Positions 1 through 14,045 are shown, counted from the first letter of the stretch. The stretch: 64,000 nucleotides of DNA from Sphaerosporella brunnea (GCA_008704415.1 VXIS01000017.1:1-64000); one strand, 5' to 3'. Notes: a model not told the origin generated them from the sequence alone. Program-made: numbers and translations.

Positions 1-236
1 TGGCTCTGCGGGTGGGTGTGGTGCTGTAAACTCTTGCTTTCGCAATATGTGGCCTCTTCTGCTGCGCCCCTCCTCACCCGTCCAAACCCAACTCACGACA
101 TTCGGGAATTCAAAACAACGCAGTAGCACCGCCAAACCTCAACGCTCGTAGCACCCGCATAATATTACCTCGTCACCGCACTTGGACTTCTGCCATCCCG
201 CCGGCCCTTGCTTATTATATACGCTGAGTGGGCATG

Positions 237-440
237 CTCATTCATACTCACCACCACAACAACAGCAACAATAACAACAACAATAACAATAACAACAAAA
301 ACAACAAAAACAACAAAAACAACCACAACCACAACCCACAGCCACAACCACAACCACAACCACAACCACAACCACAACCACAACCACAACCACAACCACA
401 ACCACAACCACAACCACAACCACAACCACAACCACCACAA
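237..440. repeat. CAA/CCACAA microsatellite
   Basis: An imperfect CAA/AAC-rich tract (about 240-320) runs into more than a dozen near-perfect tandem copies of the hexamer CCACAA up to about 440. It produces open frames on both strands coding His-Asn, Pro-Gln or Trp-Leu runs; these are artefacts of the repeat. Confidence 0.9.
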
Positions 441-2652
441 CTACCTACCATCACCATCATCCGCCTTCCTCGTAAATCCAACCTTGCCCGCCTTATTCGT
501 GACAGACTAGGCGGATGGTCCTCGGAGAATCATCACCCGTTGGCGGTGTCTCTTGTGACCGGCTTTGCAGCTTTGGGCAGGTTCCGGTTCGGCTGTTGAA
601 GCGGAAAGGATTGGTTGCACCAAATATACAGAAACGGACAAGCACCACCGCAAGTAAATGGCCACTAAATATCCAGGTTTGTCCCTTGATTGGATCATCC
701 TTTTTTTGTTTGTTTTTCATTTTTCGGTGTTTTCCTTTTTTTCCCTCTCCCACACACCCTTGTCCCCCTCCCCCCCCCCCCAATGCGCGATCGTGCCTCC
801 CGAAGTTGGCCCTTCTAACGGTTCGATTTGATGGGAGACATCGCGCATCGCTTACGCGGCACTCCTCCCTCTCATGAGCTGGCACAAGTTGTAAACCACC
901 CAGCCCCTCCGAGTATAGCGGGGCAGCAGCAGCTGTTTACTTGCTTTGGATGGTGGGGGAAAAAGAAGGATGATGGTGATGGAACCCGACCCATGATGCG
1001 GCAGCAAGCCAAGATCTAGAGCGCCGGAAGTGCCGTTGCTTCAGGCGGTTGGCATCCCGTCGGATTTCCCGGACCGTCATTCGTTTTCGTTGGTCACAGC
1101 ACCTGTCCGTGGTGTGTGTCTTGTGACAGTCCATTGCATTTATTCTTTCCAGCTCACCCATTCACTCACACGATGGAGGTTTCTTGGAGGAGGAGGGGTT
1201 TTGTTGTTTCGACGCCACGAACCACCTGCCGATCTGATATAAGCCACCCCCGGCGAGCCAGCAGACCAGGTCCATGACTTCGGTTTCGACCATGCCCGAA
1301 GGAGCCATCGGCATGGGAACCAGCAAAACCAACGCTGAACCGTCGCGATCCGCTCGATTCCTATCCGGGGGGCGGTTTCGTTTCGAAACTAGGGGCCTGC
1401 AGGAAATTAGAGCTGATGTTCCATACACAAAAAAAACACCGCAAGGAAGAAAGGAAACAAAACACTTCTTCGTGCAGAGCCGAGCTCGCTGGAATCTAAA
1501 TGCTGGTTACTGGAAACCGCTCCGAGTAGTGTCCGTCGTGCCGGCGATTCCACAATTTCCCACTGTTTTTTTTTTTCGCGCTCCGAAGATGAGGCGAGCA
1601 TGGCAGCCATGCTGTGTATGCATGGGGCTGCCTTTGATCCTAGCAACAACTGACTGCGCGGAAAAAGTATCCAGGTATCACCAGGTACCTTTGTCCGAGT
1701 TGGTATTTTACTATTTGAGCGCTCTTTACCATTTACTAGCCACAGCTCAGTCTTGCATCGGTCACGCACTATCATTCTGCACATCGCAACGGCCTTCGGT
1801 CTTGGGCACTTTTACCCGGAGATTCCGCTGTATAATTTATGCGTAGAGAAGGTGGTTGTCTTGCTTGCTGGGGGCGTTGTCCAACGATCAACAACAACAG
1901 CAGCAAAAACACGAACGACGGCACAAAACCTCCGTGCCGGCCTTGTCGGGCGCCGAACTAATGCTTCCTTCTCCTCGGTCTTCACAGATCATGATGGACC
2001 ATGACACCACAACGCATCTTTTCAGTGCTTCACCCCACATCATGTTTTACCGTTGCTGCCCCGCCATCGTAAAAAGGGAAAAACCCCACTTCTTTTCTCG
2101 ACACAACCCCCACCTTCCACCCTCGTGCCTGCGTGCGTGGCTAGTACACGCGAAAAAAGCATATGTATTCTGAAGGGGCGGGACCTAGCTAGTATCGAAC
2201 CGAACCGAGCATTTGGGTGTTCTACCGGGTACCTTCCGCCCGCCCATACCTACTTACATACAGATCTTGTTTTCTGCCAGAACAGCTCTGGCAGTTCTTT
2301 CTTGTCGTGATGGAAGAAAAGAAAAAAAAAAAAGAAAAAAAAATCGCTGTTGATGGTGCATATGCGAAGGTGTACTATATTATTCTGTTATACAGACCCC
2401 AAGCTTTTCGTGGCTACATAACACATAGCACACCGGTGGTGGGGTGCTCAACAGAAATTTTTGTGGAAAAAAACAATTATGTACACATGGTATCTATCTG
2501 CAGGGCACCGTTTCAGAATACCTAGGTAGATAGTCTAGATAGAGTACGGACGGACAGACGAAGGGAGGAGGATGAGGATGTGTTACCCACGGAGACTCGA
2601 TATCCGAAATATCAAATATCAATCGTCTGCAGTCGGGTAGATTAAGGATTTG

Positions 2653-2694
2653 CTTAAGTAGAGTAGAGTAGAGTAGAGTTGAGTAGAGTAGAGA
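2653..2694. repeat. AGTAG microsatellite
   Basis: Seven to eight tandem pentamers of the AGTAG type with one T substitution. No associated gene. Confidence 0.8.
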
Positions 2695-2885
2695 GGTACA
2701 TACTAGTTATACGGTATCGATATTCAGTGTATGTGCATGCGCCAGCCCAACGGCTGCTGCGGGTGTATAGTGTAGATACATATTTACCTACTTAAGTAGA
2801 TAGATAGATAGATATATAACGACCATGATGCCATGATGGTATATATCACTCGCACAGAGTGGGCGAGTGAGGATTTGTGATTCTG

Positions 2886-2931
2886 TTTTGTTTTAATCAT
2901 ATTGTATTCGGCCGCTTGCGGCCATGACATG
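2886..2931 (-). repeat. hairpin-bearing dispersed repeat, copy 1
   Basis: A 46-nt block matches 29860-29905 with two mismatches. It contains a perfect GGCCGC/GCGGCC hairpin with a 2-nt loop, next to a T-rich segment. On the minus strand it lies downstream of ATG and reads MSWPQAAEY. A second hairpin (CACTCGC/GCGAGTG) lies just outside the conserved block, near 2848-2870. Nature unknown. Confidence 0.7.
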
Positions 2932-5900
2932 TATATAAGGGTGGAAGCAATGCTACCCCTTAGGCTCGGAGTCCTACTTGTGGGGGCCGAAGGCACCATA
3001 TATAACTGCACACACTAAAGGAGATTCGTGACCAAAACATAAAGAAGGATCAAGACAGGGTCCGAAAAACAGGCCTCGGGTTGGCCCACATTCCCACTTT
3101 TAGTGCTGCTGCCTAGAAAAAAGGCCATTACAGCGTTCGTTCGTCCGACCACAACAGGACGTGTATCTTCTGCCGATCCGTCGCAGCAAGTCTCCGCACT
3201 GCCTTCCCACAATACAGCCCTGCTCTTTGCAGCCAACGAGCGCAGAACTTGAACAGGTGCTGTTTGGACTGGGTCGCCCCCCCGTGCAGAACCAGCGTTC
3301 GTCGTCTTCGGGCCCGTGGGAGAGGCTTTGTGAGTGGAAGTGCTTGCTTGCAGTGGGGGTGTGGTGGTGGACATATAGCTTTTTTTTTTGCATCAAGATC
3401 TAGAATCCGAAGGTATTCTGGAACTTTGTGGTACTTCAGCGGGAGAGTTGATGCTGTTGTGTTGTGTTGCGAGCGGAGCAGAGTGATTACTTGTGACGCA
3501 CCCAGAGCGTTGCGGATTTTTATTATTATATATTAACCTACCCACCTACCGGCCCACCCACCGCCGGTCGGCAAAAAACCTCCCCCCCCCCCCCCCCCAA
3601 AAAAAAAAAAAAAAACCACAAGGCTCACATGAAGTGAGTTGTTTTCATCGAGTCACTTGGCTTCAAACTCGGCTGAAGTTGATATCCGGCGGGAAGGCCG
3701 CGGGAGGGAGGGGGGGGGGTTTGATATCATCCCAACCTACTTGTAGACGAATTGTGGGGTACGTCTGCGGCACATCACGCGCGTGGTTTGGTTGACGACC
3801 GCGGCCCCCCGCGAGGACTGCATACATTACATTGCATTACATTACATACCTGCCTAGGTACATACCAGCTACAGTGTTGCGGGGTACGGCCCGGACCCGG
3901 GAAATCACTCGCACCGTCCAGGCAACACGATCTATCCGGCGGAAATTCCGAACCGCTGGTTCACCAGCGATCACTCGGCACAGCTCGCCGGTGATACTAG
4001 AGTAAGTCGGGGGGGGAGGAAAAGCTTGCCCCGCGAGCTCTGGGATCTACAGCTTGTGCCAGGGTTGGTTGTTAATCGGCTGGTGTGCACGGTGGTTTTG
4101 CGGGATGATGGTGTTTTACTCATCATCTATACCCAATCTCCAGCCTAAGTCGGTTCGAATTCCTTCGCCGTGGGTTAGAAGTAACCCCGAGCTTGTGGAA
4201 TTTACGGGTGGGTAGGAGCTTTTTTTTTTTTTTTGGTGGTATGGTAGAGATATATGTCTACTTTGTCCGAATTTACAGAGCTACACACACACAGTATCAC
4301 CGTAATCCCGCGGTGTTTGGTCCGCCATCGTTGCTGGTGTGGATGCAGATCACCAAATATCACTCTGTGCTGAAAAAGCGCACTTACACATCCAGCTCTG
4401 CAGTCCCCCGGCTTTTGTGCTGGCTGAATACTGCTTTTCGGTGGTCTGGATATCACCGTGCCCGAGCCTTGGAAGTTGGAAGTTGGAATTCGGAAGTTGG
4501 AAGCGAATGCGGGCTGGAAGTTGGAAGTTGGAAGCGAGTGCTGGCTGGTGAAGCAGACTTGGGTTCCGCGAGCTCAAGGTCTGGACTCTCTACTGTAAAA
4601 CCGGGTAGATGCCTTGGCTGGAGGGAGGAATATAAGCAATCGCAATTGCAATTGTAACCTTCGACATATAGGTAGGTTCCGAAGGGATGGCTTTGCCAGC
4701 TCTGCGGAATATTAATGAAGCAACACCCCACCAGCTCATGGTCATCGCCAACAAAGACCCCGCCTCCTCAACTTGGCCGGGATATCTTTAAACAGACCAA
4801 AGAACCCAAAGAACCTGCGCTCCCCGCCCATCACCGCATTACCACGGCCCTTCACCAGTCCACGGCAGAAACAGCCAGCCTCATATACCCCGGACCCATC
4901 TGGCCGAACACCGCACCTGCACATGAAGTAACAACCCCGACATCAGGCGTGTACATCTTCATCACCGGGGGCGCACACGCCAGCGTCCCCAAGTCTCAAA
5001 CCGTCCTGACGGGTCTCTGTAGGTAAGAAGGCGGGCTACCTTGCGTTCGAATCGGGCGTGGTATCGTTACGCGCTCTTGAGGTAGTTGTATTGGGTTGCG
5101 AGTGGATTACACACGCCTTTTGAGTTATGAGGTGAAGCAATTTTTGGCTGACTGGTAGGGCTATAAGCTTTCTAAAGCTGTGGGTGCTGTATGTAGCTTA
5201 TTTATACCATAGTACTTGGTCATGACGATTGCACAACAGGGCAAAATCCAGAGCGGAATGGGAGGCATTGCCTCGGCTTATCGTCTTCATGGTTTGCAAC
5301 ATGGTTTGGAGATCTTGGAGGGTCGCTCAATGCAGAACTCGACAACGCGCGGCACAATGCGCCGTGGGAGTGGGTACAAAATGTGCAGCAGGCGGCCGGA
5401 GGGCGTCGCATACGCTGTTGACGATAGCAGAAAGCACAGCCTCATCTATTACAGTCTGTGCCACAACCTGCCACACACACGACTTCTTGATCAATGATTC
5501 GAGTATGTGTGCAGTGATCGTGCTGCTCCAACTCTACCTTTCCAGAGCAACGTGGGGGACACAGCAACAGCAACCTTCTGTGTGCAACAAGGCGTGATCG
5601 TCCCGCCCAACTTTTGTTTTTTTGTTTTTTTTTGTTTTGGCCCCGCCGCCCCTGATAATGAGTGGTGATCGCCTCGATAGGTGTATATCCGTGAGGTGAT
5701 GTTTGCCGCTGCATGGCAGGGACAGCGGTGGAGCGGTCCGCTGATAGCCACGATCGTGGGAGTTAAGATGCTTGCTTGCTATCTAGAGGATGTAGTCGTT
5801 ATCAATCACGTCCAAACGGCGACGTGAGCTTACATAAAGCGGGGGACTCTCAAAAGAGGAAAAAGCACTTCATTCCCCTCACCCCACGTGCGCCACCAAC

Positions 5901-6026
5901 AGCAAAACTCAATCGGAAGTCGTTCGTGGGGTGCATGCATACATGCATCCTTCCAGAAGCTGGAAGCTCTCCTCCAGGGGTGTTTTCGCGTAAAAAACGT
6001 AAACAAACATAGCCGATTGACGAACT

Positions 6027-6059
<33 letters not shown>

Positions 6060-8737
6060 CTTTTCTTTTGGTGGTCCGAAGGGGTTTGCCGTCGAGGAAC
6101 GTGGTGTTGGCGTGGCTGCGGCAGAAGGCCGGGTGGGCTTCGAGAATGGTGGCTTGCGGGGATTGGGATGTGATGGGAGCTGCATACCCCTTCCTGAAGT
6201 GCAGGTTGGTTGCTGCTATTGTTGGTGTTGCGGGGACTGCTAATGCTGCCTGCACGGGATGCACATGGTGATGGGGAAGTGCTTCTGCTTTGCTTTCCTC
6301 TCGCTTTGAATTGTATAGTTGTTGGTGTTGTTGCACGGGGTGAATCTTCTACAGAGTGCTCGAGACCCTTCCCGCTTCAGAAGAACCGAAGCATGGGGGT
6401 TGCCGTGGAAGGTGGTGTCGACGCAGCGTACATATGCGAGTATGCGAGGGATGTAACATCGTAACGAGAGCATGTCGGTGACAGTCGGTCTGCATGTAAG
6501 GATTGTCCTGCTGGTTGGTCGGTGGGGCCGAGTTCGGTGCTCGGAGGGAGGAGGGAGTTTCGATTTCCACAGCTCGCTCGGTGTGGCAAAATCAAAAGAA
6601 GTTTCGCTGCAAAGCGCATCCATCTCCGCCATGGCGAAAAGGGGCTGGTGCTTGTCACGTTCACGGACGAAAAAAAAAAGCTCGGTCCTCCTCTCCAAGC
6701 TGATCGTTGAACTGATTGGCGAGCCCCCGGCCGCATCTCAACTCTCTGCCGTTGCTTTTGAGGCATTTCTCGCCTTTCGTCGGTCGGGTCTTCCCATAAA
6801 TTGCCATCTTATTATAGACCGGTGGAAGGAAGGACAGCAGTCCCCATCTCAACAGTTGCGGTTGGATAATTCGGCATACAGTAGAGTAAGGTAGTGCACG
6901 TTTAAATGAAGGCCATGATCTTGGTGGTGGTGGTGGCCGCGCTCTTGCAAACGAACGGTGGTTGCTGTGGTCATCAGCGCTCACCGCTCTCACCGCTCTC
7001 ACCGCTGCCGAGAAGGCTGCCGATGCCCGACTCCCTGTCGCGGGGGTTACCATATGAACCGGGTGCGATGCTGCCTGCATGCATCTAACAGCCAGCGGGC
7101 ATCTTGCCTTCAGTTGCGTGTGCGTACTTGCCTGGTCGGATGCCCGACGCAGGCGGTGGCCCAACATCGATGATATCTATATCTAGGGGAATGCGGGGTG
7201 CTGGCCTCGATGTCAGCGTGCATGTGAGGAGAGCATTGGAGACGGCAGGTTGACGTTGCACGATAGCGATGAGATGAGAGACCGCCCGGGTATGTAGCTT
7301 AAGCTTGCTTGTCGGCCCCCATCGACTCAGACGATCCATGGGAGGCGATTGGATGGCAATTGCCGGAATTGGCGCTGATATGTAGGTACGAGTACATACA
7401 TACATACATGCATCAATGCATCGAGTCAGTGCGCCAGTACATACGTGAAAATCAGCTGCAAGCCATCATTGAGATTTAGATGCGCATTCGGAATTCCCGA
7501 AATCCCGTACATGCAACAGTCGTGGGAGGGGACTCAGTTCACAGGCCATCACTCATGCGGGCAACGGGTTGCGTTAGATGGGCCTGCTCCGTGTTGTTGT
7601 TGTTCAGACGTCGATCAGCGATCAGGGACATCCATGGCCACTTTGCTTTTGTTGTGATCGTGCTGCAACCCTATCGAGTACCTACTCTACGTGACCGACT
7701 TGAAATACTTGTAGGTATCCTCAAGTCAAGCAATTCGCTCGTACATACCGACATCCAGACTCTGGAGTACATCCGCCGTGAAGATGCGAATGTCATTGCC
7801 GTGCCGTGTTTCTTCTTTGAAGTCAAGTCAAGTTCCCGGCTGACTCATCCCCTTACGAAAAACGCCTCGGCCCCTTTGATGGTAGATCAGATTGCGAGAT
7901 ACGATACATCTGCATACGGTCTTGTGCCGTTTTATGTATCTGTTATTGCTTTTTGTAGAATCGTTTTTCTGTGGTTCTTTTTTTTTTTTCATCGGCCAGT
8001 GTGCGTGCCAATCTCACGTTCGCCCCCTTTCTCGCTGGCTGTCCCTCTCCGTGAGACGTGCTCCAGGCTCTCTCTGCCTGGGCCTTGCCATTTCAACGTC
8101 CATCTCCCGCAGGGACTATCCCTCTTTTCAACCGAACGCTCTCCTGCCCCCCCCCCGCCCCCTCCTCCTCGCGACTGCCCTCCAAGTCCCAATCGCCGCC
8201 CCCTCTTCTCTCTTGTTTGGCTGCGGGAAGCCCGCCAATATCTACCATCTACCTACACCTGCCATTGATGCGCACCTAAACGTCCCCCCTCCCAAATCTG
8301 AGCGCCTCGGGAGTCCAGACCCCGCCTTAACCCCTATTGGCGCCCATCTCTCGCAATAGCCTCGGTTTCTACCTCCAGAAAAGCGAATAACATTCGCTCC
8401 TTAGAGGCAGACAGAACTCCTGCTGTCCTCGTGAACCCCCCCCCCCCCGCCGAATACGATCCCGCCAGCCCGCCCAGCCGGTTAAAATACGTTGCCCCTT
8501 CGGTCGCGCTGGCTATCTGCTATACCCAACTTTTCACTTCCACTTCTTCACCTGTGGTCTAGATACTAGATACTGCCTAGGCTGAACAGGGTCCCCGTGG
8601 TGTGTACGGCTGTGTCATCCATTTCCTACCCCCCCACACGCCCACTCCCTAGAGAATCGAACACCAACCGTGCGCGCGCAACTCATACCACCCCATCGAA
8701 CCTACTTCGGAAGTCTCTCGCCTTCGATAAACGTGTT

Positions 8738-11700
8738 ATGATCGCAACCGCAACAGCTAGCCATTCATACTCTCCCTTGTTTACTTCGGCTACTACCCCG
8801 CGATCATCTGGTGGTGGTGCAAGACAGACGGTCAGCCGCTACGAGGCAGCAGCAGCGTACAGCGACAGCGAAGACCACTACAGTACCACCAACAACCGCA
8901 GCAGCAGCAGCGCTCGCAAACGAGTCGACTTTTCGAACGAAGACCCCTACGCCTCCGACTCGTCGGTCGGGCACCATCACTCCTCCCAACGCAGCCGCAG
9001 CATTATTATGACCAAGGCCGAACGCGAACGATCCAGAATGTTTGTGCGCGCTCTCTACGACTACTCGACCGATGACCCCACAAGCTTGAGCTTCCGCGCC
9101 GGCGACGTGATCCAGGTGCTGAAGCAGCTGGACAGCGGTTGGTGGGATGGAATTGTGAACGGTGAGAGGGGCTGGTTTCCGAGTAACTATTGTATTCTTG
9201 TCCCACCGGGCGAAACGAACGGGAACCTCCTCTCGGATGACAGCGACGATGGCGACGAGGAAGACTCCTACGACGAATACGACAATGAGAGCCAGTCCAG
9301 CGACTCGGAACATGGCATGGCGTCCCCAGGGCTACCGATGGAGGGGACGAATCTTGGAAAGACTGATATTACAGGTCTTTGGGTACCCCAGGCGACGCCA
9401 CACGGCAGGCTGTTCTACTTCAACTTGGAAACGGCCGAGATCAGACAAGAGCTTCCGCTGGAGGCTCCTACTTCAACGACAGAATCAGGCCCAAGAGATA
9501 GGAGTCAAAGCATTCCAGACCAAACACGACCGCCCCCGGAAATACTCGCCAGAGGGTACGAGCGGGACGAGCCGCCATACCAGTCCAGGAGCGACGATGA
9601 AGATTCGGCGTCAGAAAGAGAGAGCGACATGCTTGTTCTCAATGGGGCGAGCGCCTCAGTGGTCAGTTTGCTCAAGTGAAACGGATCTTCTCTGGGATTG
9701 CTGTTAACATCAACATCAGGCAGAAAAGCGCAAGTCAGGAGACCGCACCTCGGATGCCCCCACGTCGCTGGGCGGCTTCACAGGTGCTCCCGATTCTACT
9801 TCCCCTGGGACGTCACATTCAATATCAAATTCATTATCTGTCGTTGCTAAGCGCAGAGATATGTATACTGGCACGCCAAAGTTGCGAGCAACGGTGTATG
9901 AATTCTACAAGGATGTGGGACCGCCGATGCCCGAGACCTGGGATGAACTTATCGAGAAGACATCTATTGCCGTGGAACGGTTCAGGCGCGTAATCAACTC
10001 ATACCAGCATGCCAAATATTCACAGCGCGCAGAGCAGATAGCCGATTGGCTCTGCCTTGTAATTGCCAGCGGCTCGGGAACCACAGACACGCACTCCGTG
10101 CAGCCGTCGGTGATTGCTCGGAAAAAGGAGCTGATGCCACATTTCCGGCATTTCATGGCTGCTTTCTCCAAACTGATTCTGTCGTCGTCTGTAGCATCTA
10201 CCGATTGTGGTCCTCCCGATACAGAGACTAAGTGTCTGACTGAAGCCGACGAAGTACTTGTAGGACTCTTTGGTTATGCCGATGTCGCAAAGGAGATAAC
10301 TGGAGAGAGAATTCCGAGAATCAAGCCTGGGTTCATCAAGGGTAGCACTCTCACGGAAGGCTGGAAACCGACAGTGAAAAGCCTGGCCTCACCCGAAACC
10401 CCAGGAAGCCCGAAGTCGCCCGGCACTCCGCACACTCCCATTGAACAGTCACCGGCCGGAAACAAACCGGGCCACCTCGATTCCGCACTCGTTGAAGCCA
10501 TGGAGAAACTTGATGGCATTATCCGTCCCGCCATAGTAAAACTGGAAGCTTCTTTGACGTGTGAACACCAGCTTATCACCGCTGCCCAGCAACAAACAAT
10601 CGGCACAAATGTAGTGCAGGCAGCACAGAAGGTGTTTGAGGCAATGCGGAGATATTTCGCTCTTCTCAATGGTGTCAACATGCTTCCGCAAGCAGAGTCG
10701 AGTCCCACATTGGTAGATTTCGAAATTCAAAAGCAAAGGTTGCGAGACTCGCATGGTGAGCTCGCGGCAGCATGCATGAATGTCACAGCTCCTTTGTCGG
10801 ATGAATGGATAAGCAGACGGGGGGAAAGTATGGAGGAAAGACTTAATGCCGTTCGGCAGTGCATCAGGGATCTCGAGGGTGGTATTCGGCAGTTGAACTT
10901 CACAACCCAGCTTTTGGTTGGCGAATTGGAAACTCTGGGTCCTAAGACGGATGAGCGACGCTGGAACCAACCAACCGATTTATCGCCCCGATCGAGACAC
11001 CAGCGACAGAGCTCGCGTCAGTTAAACCCGCCCCGAGGCTCAATAATCGGCGTGAATAGGGAAGGCCAGCCATCCAAGATTTCTAGGGTTCTCGGCGAAC
11101 AACCTGTACGAACAGAACCCCAGCCACCGCCACCAGCGGTGCAGAAGTATCTTCAGTGTGATCATGACAACGAGATTGTGTATGGAGCAAAGGGGCAGGT
11201 CAAGGGTGGAACGCTTGCGGCACTGGTGGAACGCCTTACTCGGCATGATATGCTGGATTCGGGGTTCAACACGACATTCCTACTCACATATCCCTCGTTC
11301 GCCACTTCTTCTGAACTATTCACGCAGCTGGCGAAGCGGTTCACCATGCAGCCGCCCGCCGGCATTCAAGGCGCGGATTACGACTTCTGGGTTGAGAAGA
11401 AGCAGCGGTTGGTTCGGATGAGAGTCCTTAGTATTCTGAAGCTCTGGCTGGAGTCGAACTGGATGGAGGCCACCGATAAAGAGTCGAAGGAGGTGTTGCG
11501 GTCGATGCACAACTTCGCCAAAGACGTGATGCTGCCGGTACTGCCTGGTACCAGTGTTGTTCTGTCACTGATCGAAACCCGTCTGCGCGGTCAAGAGCCT
11601 GAAAACAAGAGGTTGATTCTCACCATGCCATCGCAGCCACCACCACCAATACTCCCTCGGAATATGAGGAGGCTCAAGTTCCTCGACATCGACCAGCTCG

Positions 11701-12582
11701 AGTTCGCTCGACAGTTGACGATCATCGAGGCGAGATCATACGCCAAACTCAGAGTGGTCGAATGTTTGAGCAAGGGATGGAGCAAACCGCCAGCACCGGG
11801 AGCGAAAGACCCGGCAGAAAATATCAGGGCCATTATCATGCAATCCAATCAACTCACTAATTGGGTGGCGGAAATGATCCTGGCGCAAACGGATGCTAGA
11901 AAGCGAGTCGTTGTGATCAAGCACTTCATTGGCGTGGCCGAAAAATGCCGTCAGCTCAATAACTTCTCTACCCTCACGGCAATCCTGGCGGCATTGCAAA
12001 CCGCTTCAATTCATCGATTGAGGCGGACGTGGGAGCATGTACCCGCAAAGTCACAGATCACCCTCGAAGGTCTCAACAGGCTTATGGGGGCGACTATGAA
12101 CTTCGCAGAGTACCGAGAGATGCTACACATTGTTAACCCGCCTTGCGTACCATTCTTGGGTGAGATTTTTTGTCTAATCTGCTGTGGTCGTCAAGCAACG
12201 CTAACAGAATCAAGGTGTTTACTTGAAGGATCTCACATTCGTCGCAGACGGAAACGACGATTCCATCAAGGGAACCGAGCTCATCAACTTTGGCAAGCGA
12301 GTCAAGGCCGCCAACATCATCTCCGAGATCCAGCAATACCAAGCTGTGCCATACGGATTGACACCAGTACCCGAGCTGCAGGATTACATCATATCGAGTA
12401 TGCAGGCAGCACGCGATGTCAACGAGATGTACGCCGTGTCGTTGAGTCTGGAACCTAGAGAGAGGGAAGACGAGAAGATTGCAAGGTAAACACGGCCTAC
12501 CTATCCACCACCACCACTTTTGTGAACCAGTCTCGCTGACGGGAAGTCATGCAGATTGCTTACGGAATCGGGCTTTTTGTGA
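8738..12582 (+). CDS. cdc25: Cdc25-type Ras guanine nucleotide exchange factor with SH3 domain
   Basis: Predicted to activate Ras by GDP/GTP exchange, feeding the cAMP pathway at the membrane. Exons 8738-9661, 9720-12159, 12215-12485 and 12555-12582 join in frame to about 1220 residues. Domains in order: an SH3 domain at about 103-158 (ALYDYSTDD ... GWWDGIVNGERGWFPSNY), a WW-like segment at about 212-245, a long linker with a Ser-Pro/Thr-Pro cluster, a RasGEF N-terminal (REM) module from about 783, and the catalytic CDC25 domain from about 968 to the end. The first in-frame ATG is 8738; the frame is open further upstream but only from GTG. The third intron (55 nt) restores LGVYLKDLTFVADGN. 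The fourth exon is only 28 nt and gives the tail ARLLTESGFL; without it the frame stops at 12489. Family assignment is firm; the exact N-terminus is inferred. Confidence 0.93.
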
Positions 12583-13502
12583 TCGAGCGCGACTGCCTTT
12601 TGTCCTGGGAAAGACAAGAGGTTTGGGGAAGGGGAGGGGTGGGAGAGGGGGTTCTTCTGTTTTGTTTATTTTCGGTGCTAGCAACGGCGTCTTTTCTTCT
12701 TTAGTTCCATCGATCATATCATTGGCGAGAGTTTTTTTTTTTTTTTTTTTTTCTTGGTTCTTTTGGATGATTTCCTTTACCGCTTTTTCTTTTTGTCCCC
12801 TTTGAAAGAGAATAGGAGGGGCTCATTTAACTTTTATTATAACACCAACGATTTTATGAAATGTGCTACCTTTTTTCCCATCGAGGACTACAAGTATGCA
12901 CCAACAAAACGTAGGCAGTTGCAGGACGTACAACCACTGGTAGCCAAAGCAAATAGGTAGCTGCACTTGCAATTTCCAACCATCTAGCATTTTCAGCTGG
13001 ATGCCCGATCTTGTTTGGTTCAGAGCTCATAGGATCTTCCTCCGTCCAACAGGCCTACTTGGTCACCTCCTCAATGCCCATAGTATCACCAAAACCCGCG
13101 TAATCACCGCGTTTGAGCTGAGCTAGGTAGTGGTGAAGCTTTCCCAGCATCTAGGCTGCTCCCTTTACATCGGAACTGATGAGCCGGCCGCGCGTTCTGG
13201 CGAAGCGGATCGATTCACCCATGATCATGACCACTGCTTCTAGTGTGGAGCATGCAGTCGTGGACTTTTGTTGCTAGGACCTACGGCTTGTCTTGCCTGT
13301 TGGGGGAATGTGGAGATGGATCTATTCGAGAAGAAGCCGCTCACCAGGCCGCCTGCTGAATAGTGATCGTGATCCTCTTGTGATGCGAGTGCACGCGAAT
13401 CCAAGCTCATGAAGCTCAAGCACCTCGGTGACACCCCATGATCCAACTCACGTGAGGAATTTTTGGGCCGACGCTAGCGGCACAAACGACTTTACTTCAC
13501 AG

Positions 13503-13902
13503 TAGTGGTACTCAAGGTAGGCTGAAAAGGCCGGCTGGCTGGAAATCGAGTGCCACAAAAGATCCAATAGGAGGCTCCAGCCTGGCTGCAGACTTTGAGG
13601 GACCTTTTGTGCAAACGTGCTGGCTGACGTCGCGGTCATGCCACCAGGCTGTGACGAAATCAAAACTTGCGCGCAGTATGGAAAGCGTGGGCTTTAGAGC
13701 GGAGTAAATTTCGCTGAGTAAAGCGTGTGGTCACGTGAAAATATTGTCATCTGATCTCTTTGTTGCCCAGCAAGCCTGATTTTTCGGAGCTGGATGGAAA
13801 AATCTCGCTGGAAAACTCACGTGGCCTGCGGCCAATAGAACCCACTCAACGTGACCTGATTTCCAGCCAGCCGGCCTTTTCAGCCTACCTTGAGTACCAC
13901 TA
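13503..13902. mobile_element. MITE-like element with 45-bp inverted repeats
   Basis: The first 45 bases (starting TAGTGGTACTCAAGG) recur as a perfect inverted copy at 13858-13902 (ending CCTTGAGTACCACTA). The 310 bp between them has no coding capacity. Length, long perfect terminal inverted repeats and absence of a transposase fit a MITE. The target duplication is not clear; a TA pair at the tips is possible. The arms differ from the two MITE families further downstream. Confidence 0.75.
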
Positions 13903-14045
13903 GTAGGGGCATCACACGCACAATCTCTAGCTACACATCACGAGACGTCCAGGCAGCACAACCGACAAGCAGGGTATGGTACTCGTTTCAAGGCTGACTG
14001 TGAGTTAGTACATTCGCACAAAATATGAAATTGGCAATAAGAGCT

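Larger units (their letters stand above)
1..8737. other. gene-poor stretch with simple repeats
   Basis: I see no supportable gene in this 8.7 kb. The open frames are short, low in complexity or lack any recognisable domain, and none can be joined into a conserved protein by plausible introns. The stretch carries a CCACAA microsatellite, a GTAGA-type microsatellite, homopolymer runs (C then A near 3578-3615; a 30-nt T run at 6030-6059) and GAAGTTG-type repeats near 4464-4555. The last 600 bases are pyrimidine-rich and probably include the promoter and leader of the RasGEF gene. Unrecognised noncoding RNAs or fast-evolving genes cannot be excluded. Confidence 0.6.

Noticed and set aside
165..599. 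Overlapping frames of 66-123 codons on both strands
   Set aside because: They translate the CCACAA microsatellite (Trp-Leu, His-Asn, Pro-Gln and Val runs) and have no independent coding evidence.
7480..8268. 262-codon frame upstream of the RasGEF
   Set aside because: No ATG-led conserved segment or domain; it is pyrimidine-rich and runs into the promoter region of the next gene.
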